This document shows, piece after piece, positions 48,758 through 57,602 of a stretch of 64,000 bases of DNA. Under the pieces are notes generated by a model. That model did no database searches, was not told the DNA's origin, and saw nothing but the letters and a program-made list of their open reading frames with translations. The number at the start of each line of letters is the position of its first letter. Positions within the stretch are counted from its first letter, which is position 1. The translations under genes and the position numbers were made by a program. Origin of the DNA: Myxococcales bacterium (GTDB taxonomy: Bacteria > Myxococcota > UBA796 > SXON01); assembly GCA_009692585.1 (NCBI GenBank), contig SHYX01000021.1, positions 1 through 64,000 on the forward strand, given 5' to 3'.

Positions 48758-50683
48758 GTGAAACACCCCTATGTTCTGCTGCTTGCAGCCATCGCCATGC
48801 CCGCCTCGGCCATCGCCGCCGGGTTCGATGCCCACAACTTCCACCTCTACGCGGCGGACGGCCAACCCGTTGCGCCACTGAAGGCGGCCAGCCCCTTCAT
48901 CACCCGCGGCGTATTCGGCGCGGCGGTCTTCGAATACGCCGAGTCGCCCCTCGTCCGGGCCCCGGTGGGTGACGACGGCACCATCGACATGGGCAACGCC
49001 GAAACGGTGCTCGACGACGTGATGGCCCTCAACCTCAACCTCGGCTGGGCGCCCCTCCGCATGCTTCGCTTCGACGTCGGCCTCCCGCTGTACGTCTCGT
49101 CGGTCGGCGCCACGGGCGCCAACGACTTCGCTCCGGGCGACGTGCGCGTGGCCGCGACCCTCGGGTGGAGCAAAGAAGAGCAGCGTGGCTTCGGCGTCGG
49201 CCTCACCCCCTGGGCCACCGTCCCCATGGGCGGCGACGCCGCCTTTCTCGGGGAAAGTGGAGTGACGGGTGGAGGAGACGTGAGCCTCGGCTTCCATGGC
49301 GACAAGTTCCTGGTCTCAGCCGGTGCCGGCTATGCCTACAAGCCCGACATCAGCCTGGACAACCTGACCGGCAGCGACCAGATCGCGGTCAGCGCCGTCC
49401 TCGGCTACGAAGTCGTCGAGCACCTGGGCATCAACGCCGAGTTCCACGCCGGCCTGCCCCTCGGCACCACCACCGTACCGGGCAGCGATACGCCGGTGGA
49501 GCTCATCGGTCATACCAAATACCAGCTCCCCATCGGGGTCAACTTCCTGCTCGGGGGCGCCGGCGGCCTCAGCAACGGCGCCGGCACGCCCGCGTACCGG
49601 GTCTTTGTCGGTGTGGGCTACGGCCCGGTGTTCAAGAAGGGTCCGCCCCCTCCCCCGCCGGACCTCGACGCCGACGACGACGGCATCCTCGACGATGTCG
49701 ACGCGTGCAACAACGATCCCGAAACGGTCAACAACTTCAAGGACACCGACGGGTGCCCCGACGGCATCGGCGACCTCACGGTGACGACCACCATCGGCGG
49801 CAAGTCGGTTCCCGGCGCGATCACCCTCACCGGGCCTGCCGGCGCCCAGACCGGCACCGGCACGATCAAGGTGGAACAGGCCGAACCCGGCTCGAGCTTT
49901 AGCGCCAAGGGCAGCTACCTCTGCTACACCGGCGAGGGCAACACCGCCGCGAACGAAGGCAACACCGACCTGGCCGTCGAGCTCAAGCCGGTGCGCGACG
50001 CCAAGGCGGCCGTCGAGGTCGTTGACAAGAAGGGCAAGGTCATCGCGATGGCCACCGTCAAGTGGGACGCCAAGGCCAGCGGGGATTGTGTTCCGAGCGG
50101 GGACCCCGTCGCGCTCCCCGGCGGCAAAGGAACCATCGACGTGGGCGCGGGCAAACACCGGGTCTTCGTCACCGCCAAGGACATGGCCAACTACACGGGC
50201 GAGTTCACCTTCACCGCCGGGCAGACCACCAACATCCGTGTCGAGCTGGACACCACCCGCATCAAGCTCGAGGCCAAGCAGATCGTCATCCTCGACAAGG
50301 TCTTCTTCGAGACCAACAAGGACGTCATCAAGGCCGAGTCGTTCAAGCTTCTTGACGAGGTCGCCTCGGTCATCCTCGCCAACCCCCAGGTGGGTCGCGT
50401 CGAGATCGGTGGTCACACCGACAGCGACGGCAACGATGCCGCCAACCTCGACCTGTCGCAGCGCCGCGCCGACTCGGTCAAGCGTTACCTCGAGGGCAAG
50501 GGCGTCGCCCCCGAGCAGGTGCAGGCAAAGGGCTTCGGCGAGGGAAAGCCCGTCGACAGCAACAAGTCCGCCAAGGGCAAGGGCAACAATCGTCGTGTCG
50601 AGTTCCAACTCGTCGACCAGGCCAACCCCAGCGGCGCCATCGAAGCCGCACCGGGAACCCCCGGCGCCACCCCCGCCAAATAA
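48758..50683 (+). CDS. OmpA-family outer-membrane protein with calcium-repeat linker
   Basis: About 641 residues from GTG 48758 with AGGAG upstream. The signal peptide 'VLLLAAIAMPASAIAAGFDA' is clear. Residues ~25-290 look like an outer-membrane beta-barrel ('LRFDVGLPLYVSSVGATGAN', 'FGVGLTPWATVPMGGDAAFL'). A Pro-rich hinge leads to a 'DLDADDDGILDDVDAC' thrombospondin-3-like segment. The C-terminal OmpA peptidoglycan-binding domain has 'VFFETNKDVIKAESFKLLDE', 'EIGGHTDSDGNDAANLDLSQ' and 'GFGEGKPVDSNK'. It anchors the outer membrane to peptidoglycan. The next gene starts 21 bases on. Confidence 0.88.
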   Translation: MKHPYVLLLAAIAMPASAIAAGFDAHNFHLYAADGQPVAPLKAASPFITRGVFGAAVFEYAESPLVRAPVGDDGTIDMGNAETVLDDVMALNLNLGWAPLRMLRFDVGLPLYVSSVGATGANDFAPGDVRVAATLGWSKEEQRGFGVGLTPWATVPMGGDAAFLGESGVTGGGDVSLGFHGDKFLVSAGAGYAYKPDISLDNLTGSDQIAVSAVLGYEVVEHLGINAEFHAGLPLGTTTVPGSDTPVELIGHTKYQLPIGVNFLLGGAGGLSNGAGTPAYRVFVGVGYGPVFKKGPPPPPPDLDADDDGILDDVDACNNDPETVNNFKDTDGCPDGIGDLTVTTTIGGKSVPGAITLTGPAGAQTGTGTIKVEQAEPGSSFSAKGSYLCYTGEGNTAANEGNTDLAVELKPVRDAKAAVEVVDKKGKVIAMATVKWDAKASGDCVPSGDPVALPGGKGTIDVGAGKHRVFVTAKDMANYTGEFTFTAGQTTNIRVELDTTRIKLEAKQIVILDKVFFETNKDVIKAESFKLLDEVASVILANPQVGRVEIGGHTDSDGNDAANLDLSQRRADSVKRYLEGKGVAPEQVQAKGFGEGKPVDSNKSAKGKGNNRRVEFQLVDQANPSGAIEAAPGTPGATPAK

Positions 50684-50704
50684 GACCCACCAGGAGACAC
50701 CAAC

Positions 50705-52630
50705 ATGACTTCCATTCTGCTTCTGCTGGCTGGCGTTGTTCCCACGGCGCGAGCGGCCGACGTGCTCTACTGCGTCGACTCCATCCTCGGAACCGACGCC
50801 ATGGCCGACGCGCTGGCGGCCACGGGCCACACGGTGACGACCACCTCCGACCTCGAGGGTACGTGCGAGAGCGAGATCGCGCTCGGTACCTACGACCTGG
50901 TGGTGGCGTCGATGTCGAACACGACGTTCTCGATTCCGAACCTGGAGGCCTGGGCGCTCGCGAACCAGCCGACCATTCTGATGGACCTGCGGGCCACCGG
51001 GCACGGCGCCGCCTATGAGGCCGGCTTCGGCCTCACCGCGCAGAGCACCAACTACACCGAGATCTCGGCCTTCGACTCCTCCATCAGCACCGGCTTGTCG
51101 TCCACGATCACCCTGGACAACCCGGGTTGGACCGTCTTCTCTTGGAGCGTCACCTCCAGCGTCGCGACCGGGTTGGCGTCGTCTTCGGACGGGCCCCCGG
51201 CGATCCTCGGGTCGGGCAATGTGTACTTCAACTGGTTCATGCCCGATACGGCCGAAGCGGCCTCTCACGCGGACATGGTGCAGCTCTTCACCAACCAGGT
51301 CAGCAACCTGATCGGCGCCGGGCTCACCGACGACGACGGCGACGGCTTCTACGCCGAGGTCGACGACTGCGACGACGGTGATGCCGCGATCAACCCCGCC
51401 GCAGCCGACACCTGGTACGACGGCACCGACTCCGATTGCGGAGGCAACTCCGACTTCGACCAGGACGGCGACGGCGACGACAGCGACGCCTTCGGCGGCG
51501 GCGACTGCGACGACAGTGACGGGGCCATCAACTCCTCCGCGATCGAAGTGGCTGACGGTCGCGACAACGATTGCGACGGAACCGTGGACGAGGTTGGCGC
51601 CGACACCGATGGCGACGGCCTAGAAGACGGCGATGAGGTGGGCTACGGGACCAACCCCTTCGACCGTGACACCGACGACGACGGGCTCTCCGATGGCGCC
51701 GAGTACAACGTGTACTTCTGCGACCCGCTGGTCCAGGACACCGACGGCGACCAGATCGGCGATGCGACCGAGGTGGGTCGTGACTACGCCACCACCGACA
51801 CCGCCGGCACCTACTTCGTGCCCGACACCGATACCAGCAGCACCACCGACCCCAACGACGCCGACACCGACGACGACGGAATCACCGACAGCAACGAAGA
51901 CGAGGACCGCGACGGTGCGGTGGACGCGGCGGAGACCGACCCCGTCCTGGGGGACACCGACGCCGACGGCCTGCTGGACGGCACCGAGCGGGGCCTGACC
52001 TCAGCCCAGACGCCGGATACCGAGAGCGCGGACTTCATCGCCGACGCCGACCCCTCGACGACCACCGACCCTCTGGTCGCGGATTCCGACCTTGGCGGGG
52101 TCGCTGACGGCACCGAGGACTCAAACCACGACGGCGCGACCGACGCCCTCGAGTGCGACCCGACCGACGGCACCGACGATGACAAATGCCTGGACGACGA
52201 CCTCGACGGTCTCTCCAACCGGGCCGAGTTCGGCTACGGCACCGATCCGCTCGACGACGACAGCGACGACGACGGCCTGAACGACGGCATCGAGGTGTCC
52301 ACCAGCACCAATCCGCTCGAGAACGACACCGACGGCGATGGGCTGTTGGACGGCACGGAGGATGCGAACCGGAACGGCGCCACCGACGCCTCCGAGACGG
52401 ACCCCCGCCTCGCCGACACCGACGGCGGCGGCGTTCCCGACGGCGAGGAGCTGGATCGGGGGACCGACCCGCTCAACGCTGACGACGACATCAGCGACGA
52501 GCCGGAACCCGAGGACACCGAATACGCCTACGTTGGAGGTCAGCTTACCTGCAACTCCTCGGGAAGCACCTCGGCTCTGGGGGCGTCGTTGCTCGCGCTC
52601 GCCGCCCTGGCCCGTCGCCGCCGCCCGTAG
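50705..52630 (+). CDS. Asp-rich calcium-repeat surface protein with MYXO-CTERM-like tail
   Basis: 641 residues. The signal peptide 'MTSILLLLAGVVPTARAADV' ends in ARA. Residues ~20-200 form a globular domain ('YDLVVASMSNTTFSIPNLEA'). Then MopE-type repeats ('DDCDDGDAAINPAAADTWYD') and thrombospondin-3-like repeats ('DTDDDGLSDGAEYN') run to about 590. The tail is 'LTCNSSGSTSALGASLLALA' and ends in RRRRP: a Cys, a hydrophobic helix and Arg residues, as in MYXO-CTERM sorting signals. It follows the OmpA-family gene by 21 bases, likely one operon. Confidence 0.8.
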   Translation: MTSILLLLAGVVPTARAADVLYCVDSILGTDAMADALAATGHTVTTTSDLEGTCESEIALGTYDLVVASMSNTTFSIPNLEAWALANQPTILMDLRATGHGAAYEAGFGLTAQSTNYTEISAFDSSISTGLSSTITLDNPGWTVFSWSVTSSVATGLASSSDGPPAILGSGNVYFNWFMPDTAEAASHADMVQLFTNQVSNLIGAGLTDDDGDGFYAEVDDCDDGDAAINPAAADTWYDGTDSDCGGNSDFDQDGDGDDSDAFGGGDCDDSDGAINSSAIEVADGRDNDCDGTVDEVGADTDGDGLEDGDEVGYGTNPFDRDTDDDGLSDGAEYNVYFCDPLVQDTDGDQIGDATEVGRDYATTDTAGTYFVPDTDTSSTTDPNDADTDDDGITDSNEDEDRDGAVDAAETDPVLGDTDADGLLDGTERGLTSAQTPDTESADFIADADPSTTTDPLVADSDLGGVADGTEDSNHDGATDALECDPTDGTDDDKCLDDDLDGLSNRAEFGYGTDPLDDDSDDDGLNDGIEVSTSTNPLENDTDGDGLLDGTEDANRNGATDASETDPRLADTDGGGVPDGEELDRGTDPLNADDDISDEPEPEDTEYAYVGGQLTCNSSGSTSALGASLLALAALARRRRP

Positions 52631-52702
52631 GCCGGTTCGCGGGACCCGCGCCCCAACGCCGCCCCGGCGCGTCCGGGTTGGCGTTTCGTGCTATCGGCGG
52701 GC

Positions 52703-53347
52703 ATGGTCCAGGTCCAAAACCGCGGTGGTGTGGTGCTCGTCCCCGAGTTGTGGGGGGTCGACGCCAGCCTGACGGGATGGGCGCAGAAGCTGGCGGCCGA
52801 GGGCTTCGTCGTGGTGATCGTGGACCTGTGGGCGCGCCATGGAGGCCCGCCACCGTTGGACACCCCGGAGGAGATCCAGGATGCGGTCGCCCGGCTCGAC
52901 GACGGCTGCGCCCTGCGCGACATCGCCGCCGCTGCGGCGCGACTCCCTCCGGGCCGGCCCCGGGTGGTCCTCGGCTTCTGCGTCGGCGGACTCTACGCCC
53001 GGCTGGCGAGCGCCGCCGTTCCCGGATTCTCCGCAGCCGTCGAGTTCTACGGCCGCATCGTCTACCCCACCCTGACCCCCCAAAAGCCCGCCCAGCCACT
53101 CGACATGCTTCCTGGGCGGACCTGCCCGCTGCTCTGCCACTTCGCCGACGATGATCCCATCGCGCCGGCCCACCACGTCGACGAGTTCCAACGGCGACTC
53201 GCCAACCAGGCGATCCCCTCGCTGGTCTACCGATACCCGGGAGTCGGCCACGCGTTCATGAACCAGGCGCGTCCAGGCTACAGAGCCGAGACCTCGGCGC
53301 TGGCGTGGGCGCGCACGCTTCGCTTCCTCGACGAAATCATCGACTGA
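52703..53347 (+). CDS. Dienelactone hydrolase-family protein
   Basis: About 214 residues from ATG 52703 (GTG 52688 also possible). An alpha/beta hydrolase with a Cys nucleophile: 'VVLGFCVGGLYARL' (Cys at about 93), Asp in 'CHFADDDPIAPAHHV', His in 'PGVGHAFMNQAR', and the conserved Glu in 'VLVPELWGV' that gates the Cys in known dienelactone hydrolases. It probably opens lactones or related esters. There are no aromatic-degradation genes nearby, so the true substrate is unknown. Confidence 0.88.
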   Translation: MVQVQNRGGVVLVPELWGVDASLTGWAQKLAAEGFVVVIVDLWARHGGPPPLDTPEEIQDAVARLDDGCALRDIAAAAARLPPGRPRVVLGFCVGGLYARLASAAVPGFSAAVEFYGRIVYPTLTPQKPAQPLDMLPGRTCPLLCHFADDDPIAPAHHVDEFQRRLANQAIPSLVYRYPGVGHAFMNQARPGYRAETSALAWARTLRFLDEIID

Positions 53348-53374
53348 GTCGGGGGGCCGTGGATAGCTTCTGCC

Positions 53375-53605
53375 ATGCCCGACGAATTCGACGACGACGA
53401 TTTCGACGACGAGGACTGGTCCGAAGACGACGAGGACGACGACGTCGAAGAGGGTGACGACTGGGAAGAAATCGACGAAGGCGAAGAAGGCGACGACTGG
53501 GAGGATGTCGACGACGACGAAGACGAAGCCCCCGCCGGTGGCGAGTTCACCGACGACGACGAGGATGAGTTCGAAGACGAACCGGAGGACGAAGAGGATG
53601 CGTAG
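53375..53605 (+). CDS. Tiny extremely acidic protein
   Basis: 76 residues, almost all Asp, Glu, Gly and Trp: 'MPDEFDDDDFDDEDWSEDDE' at the start, then repeated acidic-Trp units ('GDDWEEIDEGEEGDDWEDVD'), and a Pro/Ala/Gly break before a second acidic run. There is no basic residue. Such a sequence is disordered and strongly negative, and might mimic nucleic acid or bind a basic partner. It abuts the end of the convergent helicase gene (stop codons adjacent). It starts 28 bases after the hydrolase stop. Biased composition can be spurious, but the phasing of acidic codons favours a real gene. Confidence 0.55.
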   Translation: MPDEFDDDDFDDEDWSEDDEDDDVEEGDDWEEIDEGEEGDDWEDVDDDEDEAPAGGEFTDDDEDEFEDEPEDEEDA

Positions 53606-55981
53606 CTACCCGCCGTCCCCCGCCGCCCGCCCGCCAGCCGCGTAGAACACCCTGAGCGCTTCGACCACGGCCCGCGCGGGGCCGACGATCCGGCGGGCCG
53701 GGGGAAGGGACGCCAGGAAGACTCGTCCGTACCACATGTCGTGGATGCGCCGGTCGCAGATCATCACCGCGCCTCGGTCGGTCGCGGAGCGGATGAGTCG
53801 CCCGAAGCCCTGGCGAAGGCGGAGCACCGCCTCGGGCAACGACCACGTCCGAAACGGATCCTGCCCCTTCTGGACCAGGCGCTCATGGCGGGCCTGCGAC
53901 ACCGGCTCCGTCGGCACCCGGAACGGGAGCCTGGGAATGATCACCAGCCGAAGCGCGTCGCCCTTGACGCTGACGCCCTCCCAGAAGCTGTCGGTGCCAA
54001 AAAGCACGCTGGCGTGGTCGTCGCGGAAACGCTCGAGCAGCCGCTCCCGGCTGGTGTGGCCCTGCCGGAGGATGGCGTAACGACCAACCAGCGCCGCCTG
54101 GACCCGGGCGGAAAGGTCGTCGACCGCCGCGTACGAGGTGCAGAGTACGAAAGCCCCGCCGCGGCTGGCGAGGATCGCCTCCACGATCACCGCCGACACG
54201 CGCTCCCCAAAATCGGCCGCGTCCGGTGCGGGGAGGTCCTTCGGCAGCGCCAGGCAGGCCTGCGACGGGAAGTCGAACGGCGAAGGAAAGTTGTGGAAGC
54301 TCGCCCCCGAGAGCCCGACGCGCCGTAACCAGGGGTCCGCACTGCCGTGTGAGGCCAGCGTAGCGCTGGTCAAGACCGTCCCGAACATGCCCTGGCGGAG
54401 CGTCTTGTCGACGAACGCCCCGATGTCGAGCGGCGCGTTCGCGGCGGCCACACCTCGTTTGCCGGGATCGAGGAAGCGGACGCGGCTGTCCTGGGCCTCG
54501 AGGAAGTTCTGGGCGGCGCCGGCGTGATCCTGGAGCCGGCGACGGGCCCGGACGACGTCCAGGAGGGGCTGCACCTCGTCGGCAGCCAGCTTGCGGTCCT
54601 CCAACGCTTGTTCCACCGCGCCGAGGCTCGCCCCCGCTGCCTGGAGGTCGGTCACCAACTGGGTGAAGAACTCTGCGTCCGGCGCCGGACCGTTGACGCG
54701 AGTGGGCACCTTCGCTTGAGCAGTGAGCCCCTCGAACCCGACCGACGCGGTGTCCCGAGCGATGACCGCTGCCGACTCCGCGACCGCGGCGAAGGCGCGT
54801 AGTTCAGGGGTGCGCTCGACGAGGCGGCTGAGCGCCCCGGGACGATCACGCCGCGCCAGGAGCGGAGCCACGGCGCGGGCGATCGCGAAGCTGGACAGCC
54901 GGGTGTCGCCGGCGCGCGTCGCCGCCTCTTCCAGGTGATGGGCTTCGTCGAGTACCACGCGATCGAAGTCGGGTAGGATGCCTCGACCGCCCGCTTCGGC
55001 CTTGAGCGCCAGATCGCGAAGCAGGAGGGCGTGGTTGGCGACGATGAGGTGGGCGGCCGAGGCCGCGCGCCGCGCCTCGTAATAGAAACACTGATTGAAG
55101 TGGGGGCAGCGGGCGCGGAGCGTCTGATCGGCGTCGCTCTCCACCCGATCGAGCAGGTCCTCGTCGAGCTCGAAGCCGACGTCGGCGAAATCCCCGGTGC
55201 GGCTCTGCGCCGCCCAGGCGGCCACCCGGTCGATGCCCGGCCCACCCTCGTCGACCGCCAGCCCCAGCTTGCGGCGACACAGGTAGTTTCCGCGACCCTT
55301 GAGCGCGGCGCTCTTGTGCGGGAAGACGCGGGCGAGCGCGGGAAGATCATCGGCGACGAGCTGCGCCTGCAAGGTCCGAGTGTAGGTGCTGACCACCACC
55401 CGCGCGTCGTTGGCCACCGCCCAGAGCACGGCAGGGACCAGGTAGGCGAGCGACTTCCCGGTGCCGGTGCCCGCTTCGAGCGCGACGACCCCGCCCTCGT
55501 CGAAACAGCGCGCCACCTCGAGCGCCATCTCCCGCTGACCCGGCCGGGGCTCCCAGCCCGGAAAGTGCGCCGGGAGGCGCTCGTCGAAGATGGCGAGGAG
55601 CAGCGCCCTGTCAATCGGGACGGTGCGTCTGGCGTGCGGCTCGACCACCCATTGGGCGCAGGTGACCTCGTTGTCCACGATCACAAAGCCGACGCCGTCC
55701 TCGCCGAACCCACCCGCGAGAGCCATGTCGGGCTCGCTGGGGCGCACGTCACCGCTGGGGTGGTTGTGGATGACCACCTGGCCGGCACGCGCCCGGCCGC
55801 GAAGGGCGTTGACGGCGCCGGCGTTGCCCCGCGCGTGTACCTCCAGCTGATCGACAAGCCCCTGCTCGTTGATCGTGCCCACCACGAAGATCTCGATGCC
55901 ACCCGCGGACCGGATCTCGTTCCGCATCCGCGCGGCGGCGGCGGGAGAGAAGCGCGACGCGGTCACGGGTCGGGCTATCAC
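53606..55981 (-). CDS. RadC/JAMM domain fused to DinG/XPD-type helicase
   Basis: About 791 residues from GTG 55981; the open frame runs on upstream across the murG start. The first ~130 residues carry a JAMM metal-binding motif, 'VVIHNHPSGDVRPSEPDMAL', as in RadC/MPN proteins. The rest is a superfamily-2 DinG-like helicase: Walker A 'VALEAGTGTGKSLAYLVPAV', DEAH box 'VVLDEAHHLEEAATR', 'TVLTSATLASHG' and 'RLRQGFGRLIRSATDRGAVM'. Cysteines in 'GNYLCRRK' and 'ARCPHFNQCFYYEARR' suggest an Fe-S cluster, although a fourth cysteine is not clear. It probably unwinds DNA at damage or R-loops; the JAMM part is unusual. Confidence 0.85.
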   Translation of the reverse strand: MIARPVTASRFSPAAAARMRNEIRSAGGIEIFVVGTINEQGLVDQLEVHARGNAGAVNALRGRARAGQVVIHNHPSGDVRPSEPDMALAGGFGEDGVGFVIVDNEVTCAQWVVEPHARRTVPIDRALLLAIFDERLPAHFPGWEPRPGQREMALEVARCFDEGGVVALEAGTGTGKSLAYLVPAVLWAVANDARVVVSTYTRTLQAQLVADDLPALARVFPHKSAALKGRGNYLCRRKLGLAVDEGGPGIDRVAAWAAQSRTGDFADVGFELDEDLLDRVESDADQTLRARCPHFNQCFYYEARRAASAAHLIVANHALLLRDLALKAEAGGRGILPDFDRVVLDEAHHLEEAATRAGDTRLSSFAIARAVAPLLARRDRPGALSRLVERTPELRAFAAVAESAAVIARDTASVGFEGLTAQAKVPTRVNGPAPDAEFFTQLVTDLQAAGASLGAVEQALEDRKLAADEVQPLLDVVRARRRLQDHAGAAQNFLEAQDSRVRFLDPGKRGVAAANAPLDIGAFVDKTLRQGMFGTVLTSATLASHGSADPWLRRVGLSGASFHNFPSPFDFPSQACLALPKDLPAPDAADFGERVSAVIVEAILASRGGAFVLCTSYAAVDDLSARVQAALVGRYAILRQGHTSRERLLERFRDDHASVLFGTDSFWEGVSVKGDALRLVIIPRLPFRVPTEPVSQARHERLVQKGQDPFRTWSLPEAVLRLRQGFGRLIRSATDRGAVMICDRRIHDMWYGRVFLASLPPARRIVGPARAVVEALRVFYAAGGRAAGDGG

Positions 55982-56039
55982 GGGGGGCGGCTCGTCGGCC
56001 GCGGCCTGGGTGGCCGGCCGGCGCGAGGTACATTCCCGG

Positions 56040-57131
56040 ATGCGGCACACAGTCATCCTGGCGGGAGGCGGCACCGGCGGCCACGTGTACCCTGCGCTTG
56101 CGATGGGCGACGCCCTACGCACCGCGGGGCATGATGTCCGCTACTACGGCGATGCCGCGAGGTTGGAGGGGCGGGTCGCGCCCGAGCGCGGGTACAGCTT
56201 TCGTGGGATCGCTGCGGCCCAGTTCCCGCGGTCCGGGCTCCTGGCCAAGGTGGCGTTCGCGCTTCGCCTGGTGGCCCACATCGTGGCGGCGCGCCGGCTC
56301 CTGCGCGCCGATGACGCGACAATCGTGCTGGGGGTGGGCGGCTACGTCATGGCCCCGACGGTGCTCGCGGCGTGGACCCTGGGAATCCCCACCGCAATCC
56401 ACGAGAGCAACGTCACCCCGGGGCTCGCCAACCGACTCTGCGCTCGCGTCAGCGGCTTGGTCTTGTTGACCTATGACGAGACCGCACGGCACATCCCGGG
56501 AACAGCCGAGCGCGTGGCCGTCGGCTGCCCGGTCAACCCGCAGATCCTGGGTGGCAATGCGGGTAAGTACGAGCTACCCGCCGGGAAACCGGTGCTGCTC
56601 GTGGTCGGTGGCTCACTCGGAGCGGCGACGATCAACGAGGTGGCCCTGGCGTGCGCAGCCGATTCGCGACGTCCCTACGCCATCCTCCACCTGACCGGCC
56701 CCCGATACTACGACGAGTTGACCGAACGCTACCGGGCGCTCCCCGGCGGAGTTCCAGCGGACGTGGTGGTCCGCGCCTACGAAGACCGAATGGGTGACGC
56801 CTTCGCGGCGGCGAGCCTGGTGCTCGCCCGGGCGGGGAGCAGTACGCTCGCGGAGCTCTGTGCGGTCGGGCTGCCGAGCGTGCTCATCCCTTCCCCCAAC
56901 GTGACCGACAACCACCAGGAGGGCAACGCCCGCGGCCTGGAGCGGGCCGGCGCCGCGCGCGTCTCAGTCGAGCGTGACCTCGACGCCGCTACCGTCGCCA
57001 CCGACATCCGCCTGTTGCTCGAGGACCCGGCCGCGCTCACGAGGATGGGCGCTGCCGCGCGCTCGTTGGCCCGGGTCGGCGTTGCCGACCAGGTTGCCGC
57101 GTTGCTACTGGCGCGCTTCCCGCCATCATGA
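56040..57131 (+). CDS. murG: MurG, UDP-GlcNAc:lipid I transferase
   Basis: 363 residues from ATG 56040. Adds GlcNAc to lipid I in peptidoglycan synthesis at the inner membrane. Motifs: 'VILAGGGTGGHVYPALAMGD', 'IVLGVGGYVMAPTVLAAWTL', 'IHESNVTPGLANRLCARV', 'VVGGSLGAATINE', and 'LVLARAGSSTLAELCAVGLP' with 'NHQEGNARGLERAG'. Normally it lies in the dcw cluster, but here it is alone with a downstream lipoprotein gene that overlaps it by four bases. The neighbouring helicase gene diverges from it. Confidence 0.93.
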   Translation: MRHTVILAGGGTGGHVYPALAMGDALRTAGHDVRYYGDAARLEGRVAPERGYSFRGIAAAQFPRSGLLAKVAFALRLVAHIVAARRLLRADDATIVLGVGGYVMAPTVLAAWTLGIPTAIHESNVTPGLANRLCARVSGLVLLTYDETARHIPGTAERVAVGCPVNPQILGGNAGKYELPAGKPVLLVVGGSLGAATINEVALACAADSRRPYAILHLTGPRYYDELTERYRALPGGVPADVVVRAYEDRMGDAFAAASLVLARAGSSTLAELCAVGLPSVLIPSPNVTDNHQEGNARGLERAGAARVSVERDLDAATVATDIRLLLEDPAALTRMGAAARSLARVGVADQVAALLLARFPPS

Positions 57132-57586
57132 CCTTCATCGGCTGGTTGGCCCTGGCCGCGTGTCGAGGCCCGACCGCGGGCGAGCTGCGGACCGATCTCG
57201 AGGGCCTGGCCGCGCGAACGCAGTTGCCCGCTGCGGTCACGAACGCGCGTTGGATGACCGAGAGCGGCCAGGTGGGCAGGTCCGCATCGGGGCGAGCCGA
57301 TGCTCGGGTGTATGCCTGGGTCAGGACCGACGGCTCGGCAGAAGGATGGCTCACGGCCACGCTTGGCCCCCCCATCGGGGAGCGACTCCACCGGGTGAAG
57401 GACCGCGTCGCGGAGGTGCTCTTCACCCCGGAACTGAAGCGTGTCCTCGCCCGCGACGAACGAAAGAAGAGCTGGAAGCTCGCTTGCTTGAAGTACCCGG
57501 CCCACGCCATCGGCAAGGGCGAGTACCGGGGCGATACCGTCCTGGGCTGCGACGACCACCTCTACCTGGCGCTCGGCGCACGGTAG
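57128..57586 (+). CDS. Small lipoprotein-like protein coupled to murG
   Basis: 152 residues. 'MTFIGWLALAACRGPTAGEL' is a short lipoprotein signal (LAAC). The remainder is a compact alpha/beta sequence ('DGSAEGWLTATLGPPIGERL', 'CLKYPAHAIGKGEYRGDTVL') with two further cysteines. The start overlaps the murG stop (ATGA), so it is translated with murG. No family recognised. It may act at the cell envelope, but that is only from position. Confidence 0.6.
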   Translation: MTFIGWLALAACRGPTAGELRTDLEGLAARTQLPAAVTNARWMTESGQVGRSASGRADARVYAWVRTDGSAEGWLTATLGPPIGERLHRVKDRVAEVLFTPELKRVLARDERKKSWKLACLKYPAHAIGKGEYRGDTVLGCDDHLYLALGAR

Positions 57587-57602
57587 TTCATGACGACACC
57601 GG

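Noticed and set aside
55982..56122. Longer N-terminus for the JAMM-helicase, starting at GTG 56122
   Set aside because: It would cover the murG start on the other strand, and the peptide has no domain character.
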